NCBI RefSeq assembly: GCF_000014685.1
Contig: NC_008321.1
Location: 2,043,001-2,107,000 of the forward strand
Length of the DNA: 64,000 bases
Direction: 5' to 3'
DNA from: Shewanella sp. MR-4
Lineage (GTDB): Bacteria > Pseudomonadota > Gammaproteobacteria > Enterobacterales > Shewanellaceae
The stretch's first letter is position 1, and every line of letters starts with the position of its first letter. The position numbers and the translations under genes were made by a program. The notes under the pieces are model-generated. The model saw only the letters and a program-made list of their open reading frames with translations. It was not told where the DNA came from and did not search any database. Below are positions 53,145 to 61,938 of the stretch, piece by piece.

Positions 53145-54185
53145 ATGGCATCGAAAGCGACCTCAATCGATATTGCTTATCGTGCTGGTGTATCCCAGTC
53201 TACGGTTTCCCGAGCCTTGAGAAATAGTCCGTTAGTCAATTTAGAAACCCGTCAGCGGATCCAAGCGATTGCCAAGGAACTCAATTACAAAGTCGATAAA
53301 AACGCCAGTAACCTGCGCACCCAAAACAGCCATACCTTAGCCCTGTTGTTGTGTGAAGACCCCACCAATGATGACTCACTGATCAACCCGTTTTTTCTGT
53401 CGATGCTAGGCTCGATTACACGGGCGACGGCGCAACAAGGTTATGATTTACTGGTGTCATTTCAACAGCTTTCCAGCGATTGGCATGCCGATTACGAAGA
53501 CAGCAATAAAGCCGATGGCATTATCTTACTGGGTTACGGCGACTATATGGATTACGAGCAAAAGCTCGAAAAATTGCTGGCACAGAACACCCACTTTGTG
53601 ATTTGGGGCGCGGAGCATAACAATAAATCCGTGCTATCCATCGGCTGCGATAATCATCAAGGTGGTTTGATTGCCACTGAACATCTTATTTCCCTTGGTC
53701 GTAAAGCCTTTGCCTTTTTAGGGGATGCGTCGAGCCATAGTCCCGAGTTTAGGGACAGATATCTAGGCCATGTCAAAGCGCTGGAAACCGCAGGATTACC
53801 CGTGGTGGCCGCAAGACAAATCTCGGCCATTAGCACCGAAAGTGCCGGTTATGATGCGGCGATGGCGCTGCTTGAGAGCGGACTGAGTGTTGATGCGATT
53901 TTTGCCGCCAGTGATTTAATCGCCATCGGTGCGATTCGCGCCTTAAAAGAGAAGGGGATCTTGGTACCCGAGCAAGTCGCTGTGGTGGGATACGATGATA
54001 TTCCGGTGGCGAGTTTTGCCAATCCACCGCTGACCACGATTAAGCAAAATACCCAATTAGCGGGGGAAATCTTAGTGGAAAGCCTACTAAAGCTTATTCG
54101 TGGTCAAGCGGTGACCCCGCAATTAATCCCAACGACCTTAGTGGTACGCAGCTCCTGCGGGATTGATCATACGCCGCTCGCTTGA
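53145..54185 (+). CDS. LacI-family transcriptional regulator
   Basis: 346 residues. N-terminal HTH (TSIDIAYRAGVSQSTVSRAL) with hinge helix, then a periplasmic-binding-protein-type sensor (LALLLCEDPTND through VAVVGYDDIPVASFANPPLTTIKQN). Sugar- or nucleoside-sensing repressor; ligand unknown, no transport or catabolic genes adjacent. Confidence 0.9.
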   Translation: MASKATSIDIAYRAGVSQSTVSRALRNSPLVNLETRQRIQAIAKELNYKVDKNASNLRTQNSHTLALLLCEDPTNDDSLINPFFLSMLGSITRATAQQGYDLLVSFQQLSSDWHADYEDSNKADGIILLGYGDYMDYEQKLEKLLAQNTHFVIWGAEHNNKSVLSIGCDNHQGGLIATEHLISLGRKAFAFLGDASSHSPEFRDRYLGHVKALETAGLPVVAARQISAISTESAGYDAAMALLESGLSVDAIFAASDLIAIGAIRALKEKGILVPEQVAVVGYDDIPVASFANPPLTTIKQNTQLAGEILVESLLKLIRGQAVTPQLIPTTLVVRSSCGIDHTPLA

Positions 54186-54211
54186 GTCGCATCCAGTTTG
54201 ATTTAATCACT

Positions 54212-54243
54212 AAGCCGAGTGTTAACAAACACTCGGCTTTTTC
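54212..54243. terminator. Terminator between lacI-type gene and exonuclease
   Basis: AAGCCGAGTGTT (54212-54223) and AACACTCGGCTT (54228-54239) are perfect complements with a 4-nt loop and T run. Confidence 0.85.
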
Positions 54244-54297
54244 TTGGACACTTTTCTAAGCGTGTCAGATAGGAGCCTAAACTGAATCGGTGAGGGA

Positions 54298-54987
54298 CTA
54301 GCCCCTGGCGTACTGGCGCAAAAACTTAGGCACCTCGGCCTTAGTCTTGGTCATGATTTTCTGCATCAGGCTAAAGGGCGGCTCAGTAATCGCATACCCT
54401 TGTTTAAGATCGGCCAGCATGCGCAGCCATAAATGCCCCGTCATTTCCGCGTCCGCCAAGGCACGGTGAAAGGTGCCATCGCTTGGTAGCTGCTTATGGC
54501 GCACTAGGGTTGCCAATTGATGATTGATAGCCTCAGGGTATAGCCGTCTTGCCAGCAGGAGTGAGCAGCCAAATTGACCGGGGTAGTGGTGGCCTATCTG
54601 GGCAAATTCGGCATCCAGAAAACGTTGATCGAAAGCCGCATTATGGGCCACCAGATGATGTTTACCGATAAACGCGGCAAAACGTGCCATCACCTCGGCG
54701 CAGGGCGCAGCATGGGCGAGCATTTGATTGCTGATCCCGGTGTAATCTTCGATAAAACTGTTTATCCGAAAACCAGGATTCATTAATTCTGAAAAGCGCG
54801 CGGTAATTTGCCCTTGTTCAATCAACACTGCACCAATCTCAATGGCGCGCGCCCCTTGATTGGGTGAGAGCCCCGAAGTTTCAAAATCGAGTACCACAAG
54901 GGTATTCGCGGGCGAATAGGTTGGCGTTCTAGACATAGGCTCCATACTGTTCAATGTTAGTGTCTGAGAACATTCAGACGACGGCAT
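54298..54987 (-). CDS. DnaQ-like DEDDh exonuclease
   Basis: 229 residues. Exo I VVLDFETSGLSP (Asp-Glu), Exo II LVAHNAAFDQRFL (Asp), Exo III HRALADAEMT (His-x4-Asp) define a 3'-5' exonuclease of the Pol III epsilon/RNase T fold. ATGs at 54945 and 54936 are alternative starts; the latter has GGAG close upstream and would give 212 residues. Role in repair or RNA turnover unknown; not DnaQ itself, judging by length and N-terminus. Confidence 0.85.
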   Translation of the reverse strand: MPSSECSQTLTLNSMEPMSRTPTYSPANTLVVLDFETSGLSPNQGARAIEIGAVLIEQGQITARFSELMNPGFRINSFIEDYTGISNQMLAHAAPCAEVMARFAAFIGKHHLVAHNAAFDQRFLDAEFAQIGHHYPGQFGCSLLLARRLYPEAINHQLATLVRHKQLPSDGTFHRALADAEMTGHLWLRMLADLKQGYAITEPPFSLMQKIMTKTKAEVPKFLRQYARG

Positions 54988-55105
54988 TGTAACAAAGGCA
55001 TAGTGCGATTTCGCATAGTTTTACCCATTAATCGCAAATGTTCGCCCATTTAGGAGCTGCTAACCAATTGTAAATTAAATGTACTCGACAATTCATTACC
55101 CTATA

Positions 55106-55468
55106 TTAGGGTCTAAGCTGCTCAACCATGGCCACAAACTGGCTGACACCATTTCCGACATCGGCAAGGCCAGCTGCGACTTCAAAATGGCCCGAGGGGA
55201 TATTTTGTTTCGCGAGTGCAATCATTTGCGGAGCGAGGTCGATACCAAAGACCGTTAATCTAGGTTCCTTCGCGACTAAATAGCGACTGATATTGCCTGG
55301 TCCACAACTGATATCCAGTAGGCGGCTATGTTCGGTGAGATAGCCGAGGAGGCTTTCATAGGTTTGAGTGTATGGGGCAAATTCCAAGTATTTGTCCTGA
55401 TACTGTTTGGCATATTTATCAAAGGTCGCCACTGTGACTTGATTGTGATCCTGTGCTTGTGCCTTCAA
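55106..55468 (-). pseudogene. C-terminally truncated SAM methyltransferase
   Basis: 120 residues. Motif I LLDISCGPGNISRYLV and VFGIDLAPQMIALAKQN are intact, but the frame ends at GHFEVAAGLADVG... with none of the later strands, where relatives have 200-250 residues. The last 20 residues do not look like methyltransferase. Probably a remnant with an internal or terminal deletion; it might still be translated. Bases 54988-55105 hold nothing recognisable. Confidence 0.6.
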
Positions 55469-55548
55469 ACCTTGCTTCCTTTATCAGCGGCCAAAGACTT
55501 TGGTGATAATCAGTCTAGTACAATTCATTTCAGGCGAACACAGTGAGA

Positions 55549-55944
55549 CTAGACTGGGTAATCCAAATCGAGGTTGATATTGAGTCCTAATTGATAGGCG
55601 TGGTCTTGCATCAGCTTGGTCATTAACGCGGTATCCGTCAGTTGCGATAAGGTGATGGGGCGAGCCTCCCATCGCGGTGCGTGACCAGCATAATTGCAAT
55701 GAGCAAGGTATAAGCGGTGTTGACTCTGATGCAGGGTAAAAAAACGCATATCACAGGTGGCGGCAATAGTTAAATATGGTTCAAAATCAAGTTCATATAC
55801 TTGCATTGCATCAAATTCAGACCAAGAAATATAACGTGAGCATTCGTAGTATTGTGCGGGTAATTGCGCCTCAGCTTTAATGCCATCAAATAAATTGATG
55901 ACATCTTGCATTTGGTGCAGTTTAATCATGGCTTGTTCCGTCAA
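55549..55944 (-). CDS. Hypothetical protein, TTG start
   Basis: 131 residues starting at TTG 55944, chosen because AAAGGAG lies at ideal spacing; the first ATG (55929) is five codons in. Mixed alpha/beta, no membrane segment; contains YYECSRYISWSEFDAM and CDMRFFTLHQSQHRLYLAHCN. Family not recognised. Confidence 0.6.
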   Translation of the reverse strand: MTEQAMIKLHQMQDVINLFDGIKAEAQLPAQYYECSRYISWSEFDAMQVYELDFEPYLTIAATCDMRFFTLHQSQHRLYLAHCNYAGHAPRWEARPITLSQLTDTALMTKLMQDHAYQLGLNINLDLDYPV

Positions 55945-55996
55945 TCTAAATCTCCTTTATCTTTAATTTTATTAGCTTTAATCAATGAGTTAACCA

Positions 55997-58117
55997 TTAA
56001 TCAGTCATCGCGTTACCGCGCCAGAGCCTATCGGCTAAACCTGAGGCTCGCTGGGTAGCTTGCTGGCTTGCGCGCTCAAAGACTTGTTGTGTGCCTAAAC
56101 AGCTAAAGTGTTGTTTTGCACGGGTAATAGCGGTGTAGACCAGCTCCTTGGTGAGCAATTGCCATTGTACTAGGCTCGGATTGGGCGGAAGTACAAGGGC
56201 GACTCGATTAAATTCACTGCCCTGACTTTTATGTACCGTCATGGCGTAGCAGGTTTCATGGCTAGGCAGCCTTGCGGGGAGCACTTTAAGCAGTTTGCCA
56301 TCGGCTTTGATAAAGTGGGCCATCAGGCGCTCTGGCCTGTCTTCATCCTGTAAAATCAAACCAATATCACCGTTAAACAGGCCTAAGTTATAGTCGTTGC
56401 TTTGGATAATAATTGGCCGGCCAAGGTAAAACTCTTGCTGAGGATGGATAAGCTTGGCCTGAGACAGCGCTTTAGTCACGGCTTGATTGATACCTTCGAC
56501 ACCATAATCGCCACTGCGCATGGCGCATAGGATGCGATACTGGTTAAAGTGGGCAATGGCTTCGATGGTGCTTGGTACAGGGCTTGGATCTGAAACTTGT
56601 AGCGGACGTAAATACTCGGCGTATTGCTCACAGGCCTGTGTTAGCAGGGCGTGAAGGCCAGTGTTGTTTGCAGGCTCGCTGATTTTGGCTTGGGTCTGGT
56701 TCTGATCCATACCGTGTTCTAGCCAAGTAAGCTCGGCTAGTCCCCGTTGCCATACGGCCAAAATCCCCGCGAGATCGGAGCGGTTCACCGCGCTGGCTAA
56801 TAGGCCAATGCCGGCATCGCCTTTAAATCTGTGGCTGTGGGTCAACATACACAAACTGTCACCAATTTTTGGCTCGCGATGAATATAGGGAAGCAGATCA
56901 AAGCCGGTGAGCTTGCTCAATTGCTCGGCCTGAACTTGGCTATAACGCATTCTCCATTCAGAGTGTTGTTCCGACTCGTATTTTAGCCCTGCGCAAATAT
57001 CGGCGAGCACGGCGCCTGCTTCTACCGAGGCGAGTTGGTCCTGATCCCCAAGCAGTATCAAACCCGCCTGTGCGGGAAGGGCCGTGAGCAGCTTATACAT
57101 CATAGGCAAATCGACCATCGACGCTTCATCGACAATCAATAGATCTAGCCGCAGGGGATTGCCTTGATGGTGACGAAACTGCGCCGAATTGGGGATAACC
57201 CCCAGCAGACGATGTAAGGTTGATGCCTCTTCCGGCACTTGCTTGAGCGCGGCTAACAGTGCTTGGGTTGCGTGACTGTGTACTTGTTCGTTTGTCGCTT
57301 GAGCCTGTTTGAGCTCCTGCTCGAGTCTTGCTTTCGAGGCCTTTATCGATTCACTTAATCGGGCGGCGGCCTTGCCTGTCGGGGCGACGAGTCTTATCTG
57401 TTTTGGTGAGTCTAATTGCTGTAACAACAGTAATTTAGTTACTGTGGTGGTTTTGCCCGTACCCGGGCCGCCGGTGATCACCGCCAGCTTTTTGCCGAGC
57501 GCCGTTGCCGTCGCGACCTTTTGCCAGTCGATATGAGGCTCAAGGGCTGAGGTTGCATGGGAAGATGCGGCGTTTGGAAATAAGTAATCGAGCTGCCTGC
57601 GTAGCGGCGCGTCTGAATCTTTATCCGTGTTGTTGACGGGTTGACTCGAAGAGAGCCTCGTCAGGGCACTGGCAACCTCGGTTTCGAAATGATGATAACG
57701 CTCAAGATAGAGTCGGCCGCCATCAAGAATCAGTGGCTTATTGCTGTGAGGTTCACCAACCGCTTCAAAATTTTCTAGCCTTGCAATCAGTTCTGGCAGG
57801 CTCAAACGGATCTGGCAGTGATTAACCGGCTCCGCCAGCGGATTGGCTGGCACTATATGTTCGAGCACTAGGCAAGTATGTTGGGCCGAGAGCTGTTGGC
57901 TTAACAAGGCGCAAAGCAGCATAAACAGCGGCTCTTGAGCATCATTAGGGTGAAGCCTTGCCATCTCGAGGGCAAAATGGCGATCCAGCGGGGTGATCAG
58001 CCGCTCCTTTTCCCAGTATTTGAGTAGCTCTGTGAGCGGCGCCTTGAGTCTGAGTGCGCCAGCGTCAACCCATAGGGTTGATACTTTTGGGGGAGTCAGT
58101 TCGGTGCTGTGGTTCAT
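55997..58117 (-). CDS. recD: Exonuclease V alpha subunit RecD
   Basis: 706 residues. SF1B 5'-3' helicase: Walker A ITGGPGTGKTTTVTKLL, DEAS in LIVDEASMVDLPM, C-terminal VHKSQGSEFNRV and YTAITRAKQ. Longer than E. coli RecD (608), with extra sequence around 190-290 and 480-520. Overlaps recB by 4 bp (ATGA). Confidence 0.95.
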   Translation of the reverse strand: MNHSTELTPPKVSTLWVDAGALRLKAPLTELLKYWEKERLITPLDRHFALEMARLHPNDAQEPLFMLLCALLSQQLSAQHTCLVLEHIVPANPLAEPVNHCQIRLSLPELIARLENFEAVGEPHSNKPLILDGGRLYLERYHHFETEVASALTRLSSSQPVNNTDKDSDAPLRRQLDYLFPNAASSHATSALEPHIDWQKVATATALGKKLAVITGGPGTGKTTTVTKLLLLQQLDSPKQIRLVAPTGKAAARLSESIKASKARLEQELKQAQATNEQVHSHATQALLAALKQVPEEASTLHRLLGVIPNSAQFRHHQGNPLRLDLLIVDEASMVDLPMMYKLLTALPAQAGLILLGDQDQLASVEAGAVLADICAGLKYESEQHSEWRMRYSQVQAEQLSKLTGFDLLPYIHREPKIGDSLCMLTHSHRFKGDAGIGLLASAVNRSDLAGILAVWQRGLAELTWLEHGMDQNQTQAKISEPANNTGLHALLTQACEQYAEYLRPLQVSDPSPVPSTIEAIAHFNQYRILCAMRSGDYGVEGINQAVTKALSQAKLIHPQQEFYLGRPIIIQSNDYNLGLFNGDIGLILQDEDRPERLMAHFIKADGKLLKVLPARLPSHETCYAMTVHKSQGSEFNRVALVLPPNPSLVQWQLLTKELVYTAITRAKQHFSCLGTQQVFERASQQATQRASGLADRLWRGNAMTD

Positions 58118-61100
58118 GCCATTGCTCCCGTATCCAGTTGAGCATCGGACTTTTTATTTGAGTCAGTTGTTGCCTCTAGGCTGCGCTGAAACAGCCCATC
58201 TAAGGCCAAAATCAGCGCCTTGGGCGGTTTATCGTAATAAATACCAAAGCCTGGATATTGCACCGACATTCCCCGTAAAAACAAATAATAACAACCGCCA
58301 ATATGGGTATCGTAATCATAATTGGGCAAGCGCATCGCTAAATAGCGGTGCAGGGAGAGGGAGTAGAGAATATATTGCAAATCATACCTATGGTCGCTAA
58401 TTGCCTGTTTTAGCGCACTATGATGATAGGCCTGAATATTATCCCCCAGATGGTTCGACTTATAGTCTGCTATATAAAACTTTCCTTGATATTCAAAGGT
58501 TAAGTCGATAAACCCCTTAAGCATGCCCTGTAATTCCTCAAACTGCAGCTCGGTATCGTAGCCAAATTGCCCAAGGAGTTGGTTAAGCTCTGTATCCTTT
58601 AAGCGATTCAGTGGCAGGTAAAACTCCATCTCGACTAAGGTGTGTTGCGGCGCGAGTGCGGCTAAACACAGCTCGGGATTAATAAGCTGATTATCCTGCG
58701 CCATTAACGCCAGCGGAGCTTGCAATACCTCAAGGTACCAATCCTCTAATATGGGTTGCCACACGGGGGCAATGCCGTATTGCAACATGGCCTTGGGTAG
58801 CTCTCGGGGGAGGTCGATTGGAGCTTGAGTAAAATCAATTAACTCAAGCACTAAGTGCATAAAGCTACCCGCGTTGGCGCCGCGCTCAAAACTAAAGCGA
58901 TTGAGCAGAGGTTGCGCTTGCGGTTCTACTTCTTGCAACAAAGCCTCTTGCCACAAGGGAGCTGCCCATAAGGGATCAGCTGCGCTGTTTGTTGTATCTG
59001 TACCCAATACGGCGTTGACTTCATCATCGGCGCCGGGTGTGGCTTTAGCGTGGGGCGCATTTTTAACTAAACCGGAATAACTGCCGACGCGCCATGGAGT
59101 GCGATACTGACGGCTGACCTTACGGGCACTCAAAGTTTGAGAATCGCTTCCCCCCGTATGCAGCTTGTTAGCATCTATGTTGTCGGCCACCACCTCAATG
59201 CTGATCGCAGGCGGACTCGACTCAAGACCTGCGACCAGCGCCTTGGCGGCATTTTGCAAACGCGAAAAATCACAATCAGTGTCAGTGATCCCAAGCAGAT
59301 AACCGATGGCGGTTTCATGCAGCTGGCTTTTAAGCCCCGCCTTTAACATGCGGCTATGGTTGGCGATGTACAAATAACACAGGTACACGGGGCGGGTGAG
59401 CGCCACATAGAGCAGACGCAGATCTTCGGCTAAGGTTTCCTGCTTTGCCTGTTCCCAACCTTCATCCGTGCCCTCTAAATCCCACACCAGTTCCTGCGCG
59501 CCATCGGCATTGGTTCTGTGGTAGAGCATAGGCGTCGGGCGGCGGCGATTATCCCGCGCGAGGCTGACAAAGGGCACAAAGCACACTGGGTATTCCAGCC
59601 CCTTACTCTTATGGATGGTGACGATTTGCACTAAGTTTTGCTCGCTTTCAAGGCGTAGCTGCTGCTCATCTGTCCCAGTGTTATCAATCAGTTGTTGCTC
59701 ATACCAGTTGAGCAGGGCACTGATCCCATCAATTTCGGTCGCCTTTTGCTGCAACAGCTCGGCTAAGTGGCGAAAATCCGTGAGTCGACGTTCGCCATTG
59801 CTTGCCTCAAGCTGAGCGGCCGCATCTTGCTCCGCTTGGTCAGTGCTTGGCAGAATAGGTGAATGCAGCAGCCGCGCAACCATCTGGGTGGCATTGGCTA
59901 GGCTAAGCAGCGCCGGCATAATGCCGCGTTTTTGCCAGATCTGGTGCAACTCAAAAAAATGCTCTAGCAGTCTTTGGCGCTGCTCTTCATCTTGGTTAAA
60001 GGCATGGATTTGCTCGGCGCGATAACCAAGCAGGGCGGTAGCAAGGGCGCTACGCAGGGCGCGCTCGTCCTTGGGGCTGGCCAAGGCACGCAGAATGAGC
60101 GCCATTTCCCGCGCTTCGACGGTTTCAAATACGCTGTCGCGACTTAAAAAGACGGCACCAATCTGGCGCTTGCTCAGCGCGGTTTTCATCACGGCCGCTT
60201 CGTTTCTATCGCGTACTAAGATCGCGATATCTTTGGCAATTAATGGCCCTTTGGGCGTGCTGCATTGACCATTGGCGGCCTGCGTCAGTAAACGGGTGAT
60301 TTCGGCGGCGGTGTCTTCGGCCAAGGTTTGCCGCGCACTGGCCTTATTAAGTCCCGTATCGCCTTCACTCAAGAGTTTTAACCGCAGCGCGGCGCTATTG
60401 GGCGCATGCTCAACGAGTTGTTTGGCCGCCGCACTGGCAGGCGTTTTAACCGGATCGAAGGGAATCGATTGGCTGATAAAAGGATCCGAATGCTGGGCGA
60501 ATAAATGATTCACGCCGACCACCAGATTGCGGCTCGAGCGATAGTTAGTGTCGAGGAAATAGTGCGCCTCGGTTTGTCTGCGCGCCTCGATATACGTGTA
60601 AATATCGGCGCCGCGGAAAGCATAAATCGCCTGTTTAGGGTCGCCAATCATCAGCAGGCTTAATTTGCTATCCGTGCGAGGCTTAGGTTCAGCTGCCGCC
60701 GGATCTTGAGTATCAACCCCCAAACGGGTTTGATAAATCCCTGAGAAAATAGCAAATTGCAGTGGATCCGTATCTTGGAATTCATCGATAAGCGCCACGG
60801 GGAAGCGGCTCGCCACTGCCTTAGGTAAAGTGTCGGGATTGGCCTGCATTGCTGCGGCCAAAGTGGTGAGCAGATCATCGGGTGTCAGTACATTTTTCTG
60901 CTGCTTTTGCTTGGCAAAACGCTCGCTGATCCCTTGTTTGGCGCTATAGAGAAATGCGGGTTTAATCGCGTTAATCAGCGCGGCTAACTGCTCCATATGA
61001 TCAAGCAGCGGCGCCTCGCTCGCACTTGGGATCACGCCGCCTTTATTCAGCTTAAGCTCGGATAACGACAGTGCTTCGAGCACTTTAAGCGGCGGTAAGC

Positions 61101-61938
61101 CGTGACCAAAGGCTAAGAAGTTGTCCAGTTGGTCGAACATTTCCGCGAGTTTAGGGTAATTGTCGCTCGCCTTACCAAAACGTTGACCGTTAAGCGGCAG
61201 GCTATGAAGTAACTCTAACAGTGCGTCGCGGCCACGCGGCCAGGCGAGCTTAAAGCGCTGCACACTCTGGCTTAAGGACTCAGCCAAACGAGCAAAGGGT
61301 TGCACGGGTTTAAGCGGTTTGGCCTCACTGGCACCGAGCAAGGCTCTCAGCTGCTTGACTAATCCGTCGGGATCGCCAAATTCGCTGGCAATAATTTGGG
61401 CTAAATACTCCGGCAGCGGATAGCAGGCTTCACGCCAAAAATCCCGTACCGCATGGTGTAAAAATTCGCTGTCGTCCAAGGTGAAATCCGACTCGAACAA
61501 CAATGATGATTCGAAGGCGAGATCGGCCAAGATCCGTTGGCAAAATCCGTGAATGGTAAAAATCGCCGCTTCGTCGAGGGATTTGAGCGCTAAATCGAAG
61601 CGTCTTAGGGCGATAGCGCGCTCGGCTTCAGGGGTCTTATCGTACAGCGCCTGCACAAAAGGATCGTTAATCTCAAGCCCTAAGAAACACTTAAAGGCCA
61701 CCTGAATGCGGCGGCGAATCCTGTCCCGCAGCTCCTCGGTGGCGGCATTGGTAAAGGTCACGACCAGAATTTGTTCGCAATTAAGCGATTCGCTTAAGCC
61801 ATCCCCAAGCAGTAATCTGAGATACAGGCCTGAAATGGTATAGGTTTTACCCGTGCCAGCACTGGCCTCGATTAAGCGACTGCCGCCAAATGGCAGGGTG
61901 AGCGGATCTAACGGTAAAGCGGGTGATACCTTAGTCAT
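58114..61938 (-). CDS. recB: Exonuclease V beta subunit RecB
   Basis: 1274 residues. SF1A 3'-5' helicase with Walker A EASAGTGKTYTISGLYL, motif II VALIDEFQDTDPLQF, VTIHKSKGLEYPVCFVP, and a C-terminal RecB nuclease with LKGFIDLTFEYQGKFYIADYKSN (Asp and DYK catalytic residues). Main repair helicase-nuclease of double-strand breaks, with RecC and RecD. Start overlaps the recC stop. Confidence 0.96.
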   Translation of the reverse strand: MTKVSPALPLDPLTLPFGGSRLIEASAGTGKTYTISGLYLRLLLGDGLSESLNCEQILVVTFTNAATEELRDRIRRRIQVAFKCFLGLEINDPFVQALYDKTPEAERAIALRRFDLALKSLDEAAIFTIHGFCQRILADLAFESSLLFESDFTLDDSEFLHHAVRDFWREACYPLPEYLAQIIASEFGDPDGLVKQLRALLGASEAKPLKPVQPFARLAESLSQSVQRFKLAWPRGRDALLELLHSLPLNGQRFGKASDNYPKLAEMFDQLDNFLAFGHGLPPLKVLEALSLSELKLNKGGVIPSASEAPLLDHMEQLAALINAIKPAFLYSAKQGISERFAKQKQQKNVLTPDDLLTTLAAAMQANPDTLPKAVASRFPVALIDEFQDTDPLQFAIFSGIYQTRLGVDTQDPAAAEPKPRTDSKLSLLMIGDPKQAIYAFRGADIYTYIEARRQTEAHYFLDTNYRSSRNLVVGVNHLFAQHSDPFISQSIPFDPVKTPASAAAKQLVEHAPNSAALRLKLLSEGDTGLNKASARQTLAEDTAAEITRLLTQAANGQCSTPKGPLIAKDIAILVRDRNEAAVMKTALSKRQIGAVFLSRDSVFETVEAREMALILRALASPKDERALRSALATALLGYRAEQIHAFNQDEEQRQRLLEHFFELHQIWQKRGIMPALLSLANATQMVARLLHSPILPSTDQAEQDAAAQLEASNGERRLTDFRHLAELLQQKATEIDGISALLNWYEQQLIDNTGTDEQQLRLESEQNLVQIVTIHKSKGLEYPVCFVPFVSLARDNRRRPTPMLYHRTNADGAQELVWDLEGTDEGWEQAKQETLAEDLRLLYVALTRPVYLCYLYIANHSRMLKAGLKSQLHETAIGYLLGITDTDCDFSRLQNAAKALVAGLESSPPAISIEVVADNIDANKLHTGGSDSQTLSARKVSRQYRTPWRVGSYSGLVKNAPHAKATPGADDEVNAVLGTDTTNSAADPLWAAPLWQEALLQEVEPQAQPLLNRFSFERGANAGSFMHLVLELIDFTQAPIDLPRELPKAMLQYGIAPVWQPILEDWYLEVLQAPLALMAQDNQLINPELCLAALAPQHTLVEMEFYLPLNRLKDTELNQLLGQFGYDTELQFEELQGMLKGFIDLTFEYQGKFYIADYKSNHLGDNIQAYHHSALKQAISDHRYDLQYILYSLSLHRYLAMRLPNYDYDTHIGGCYYLFLRGMSVQYPGFGIYYDKPPKALILALDGLFQRSLEATTDSNKKSDAQLDTGAMA

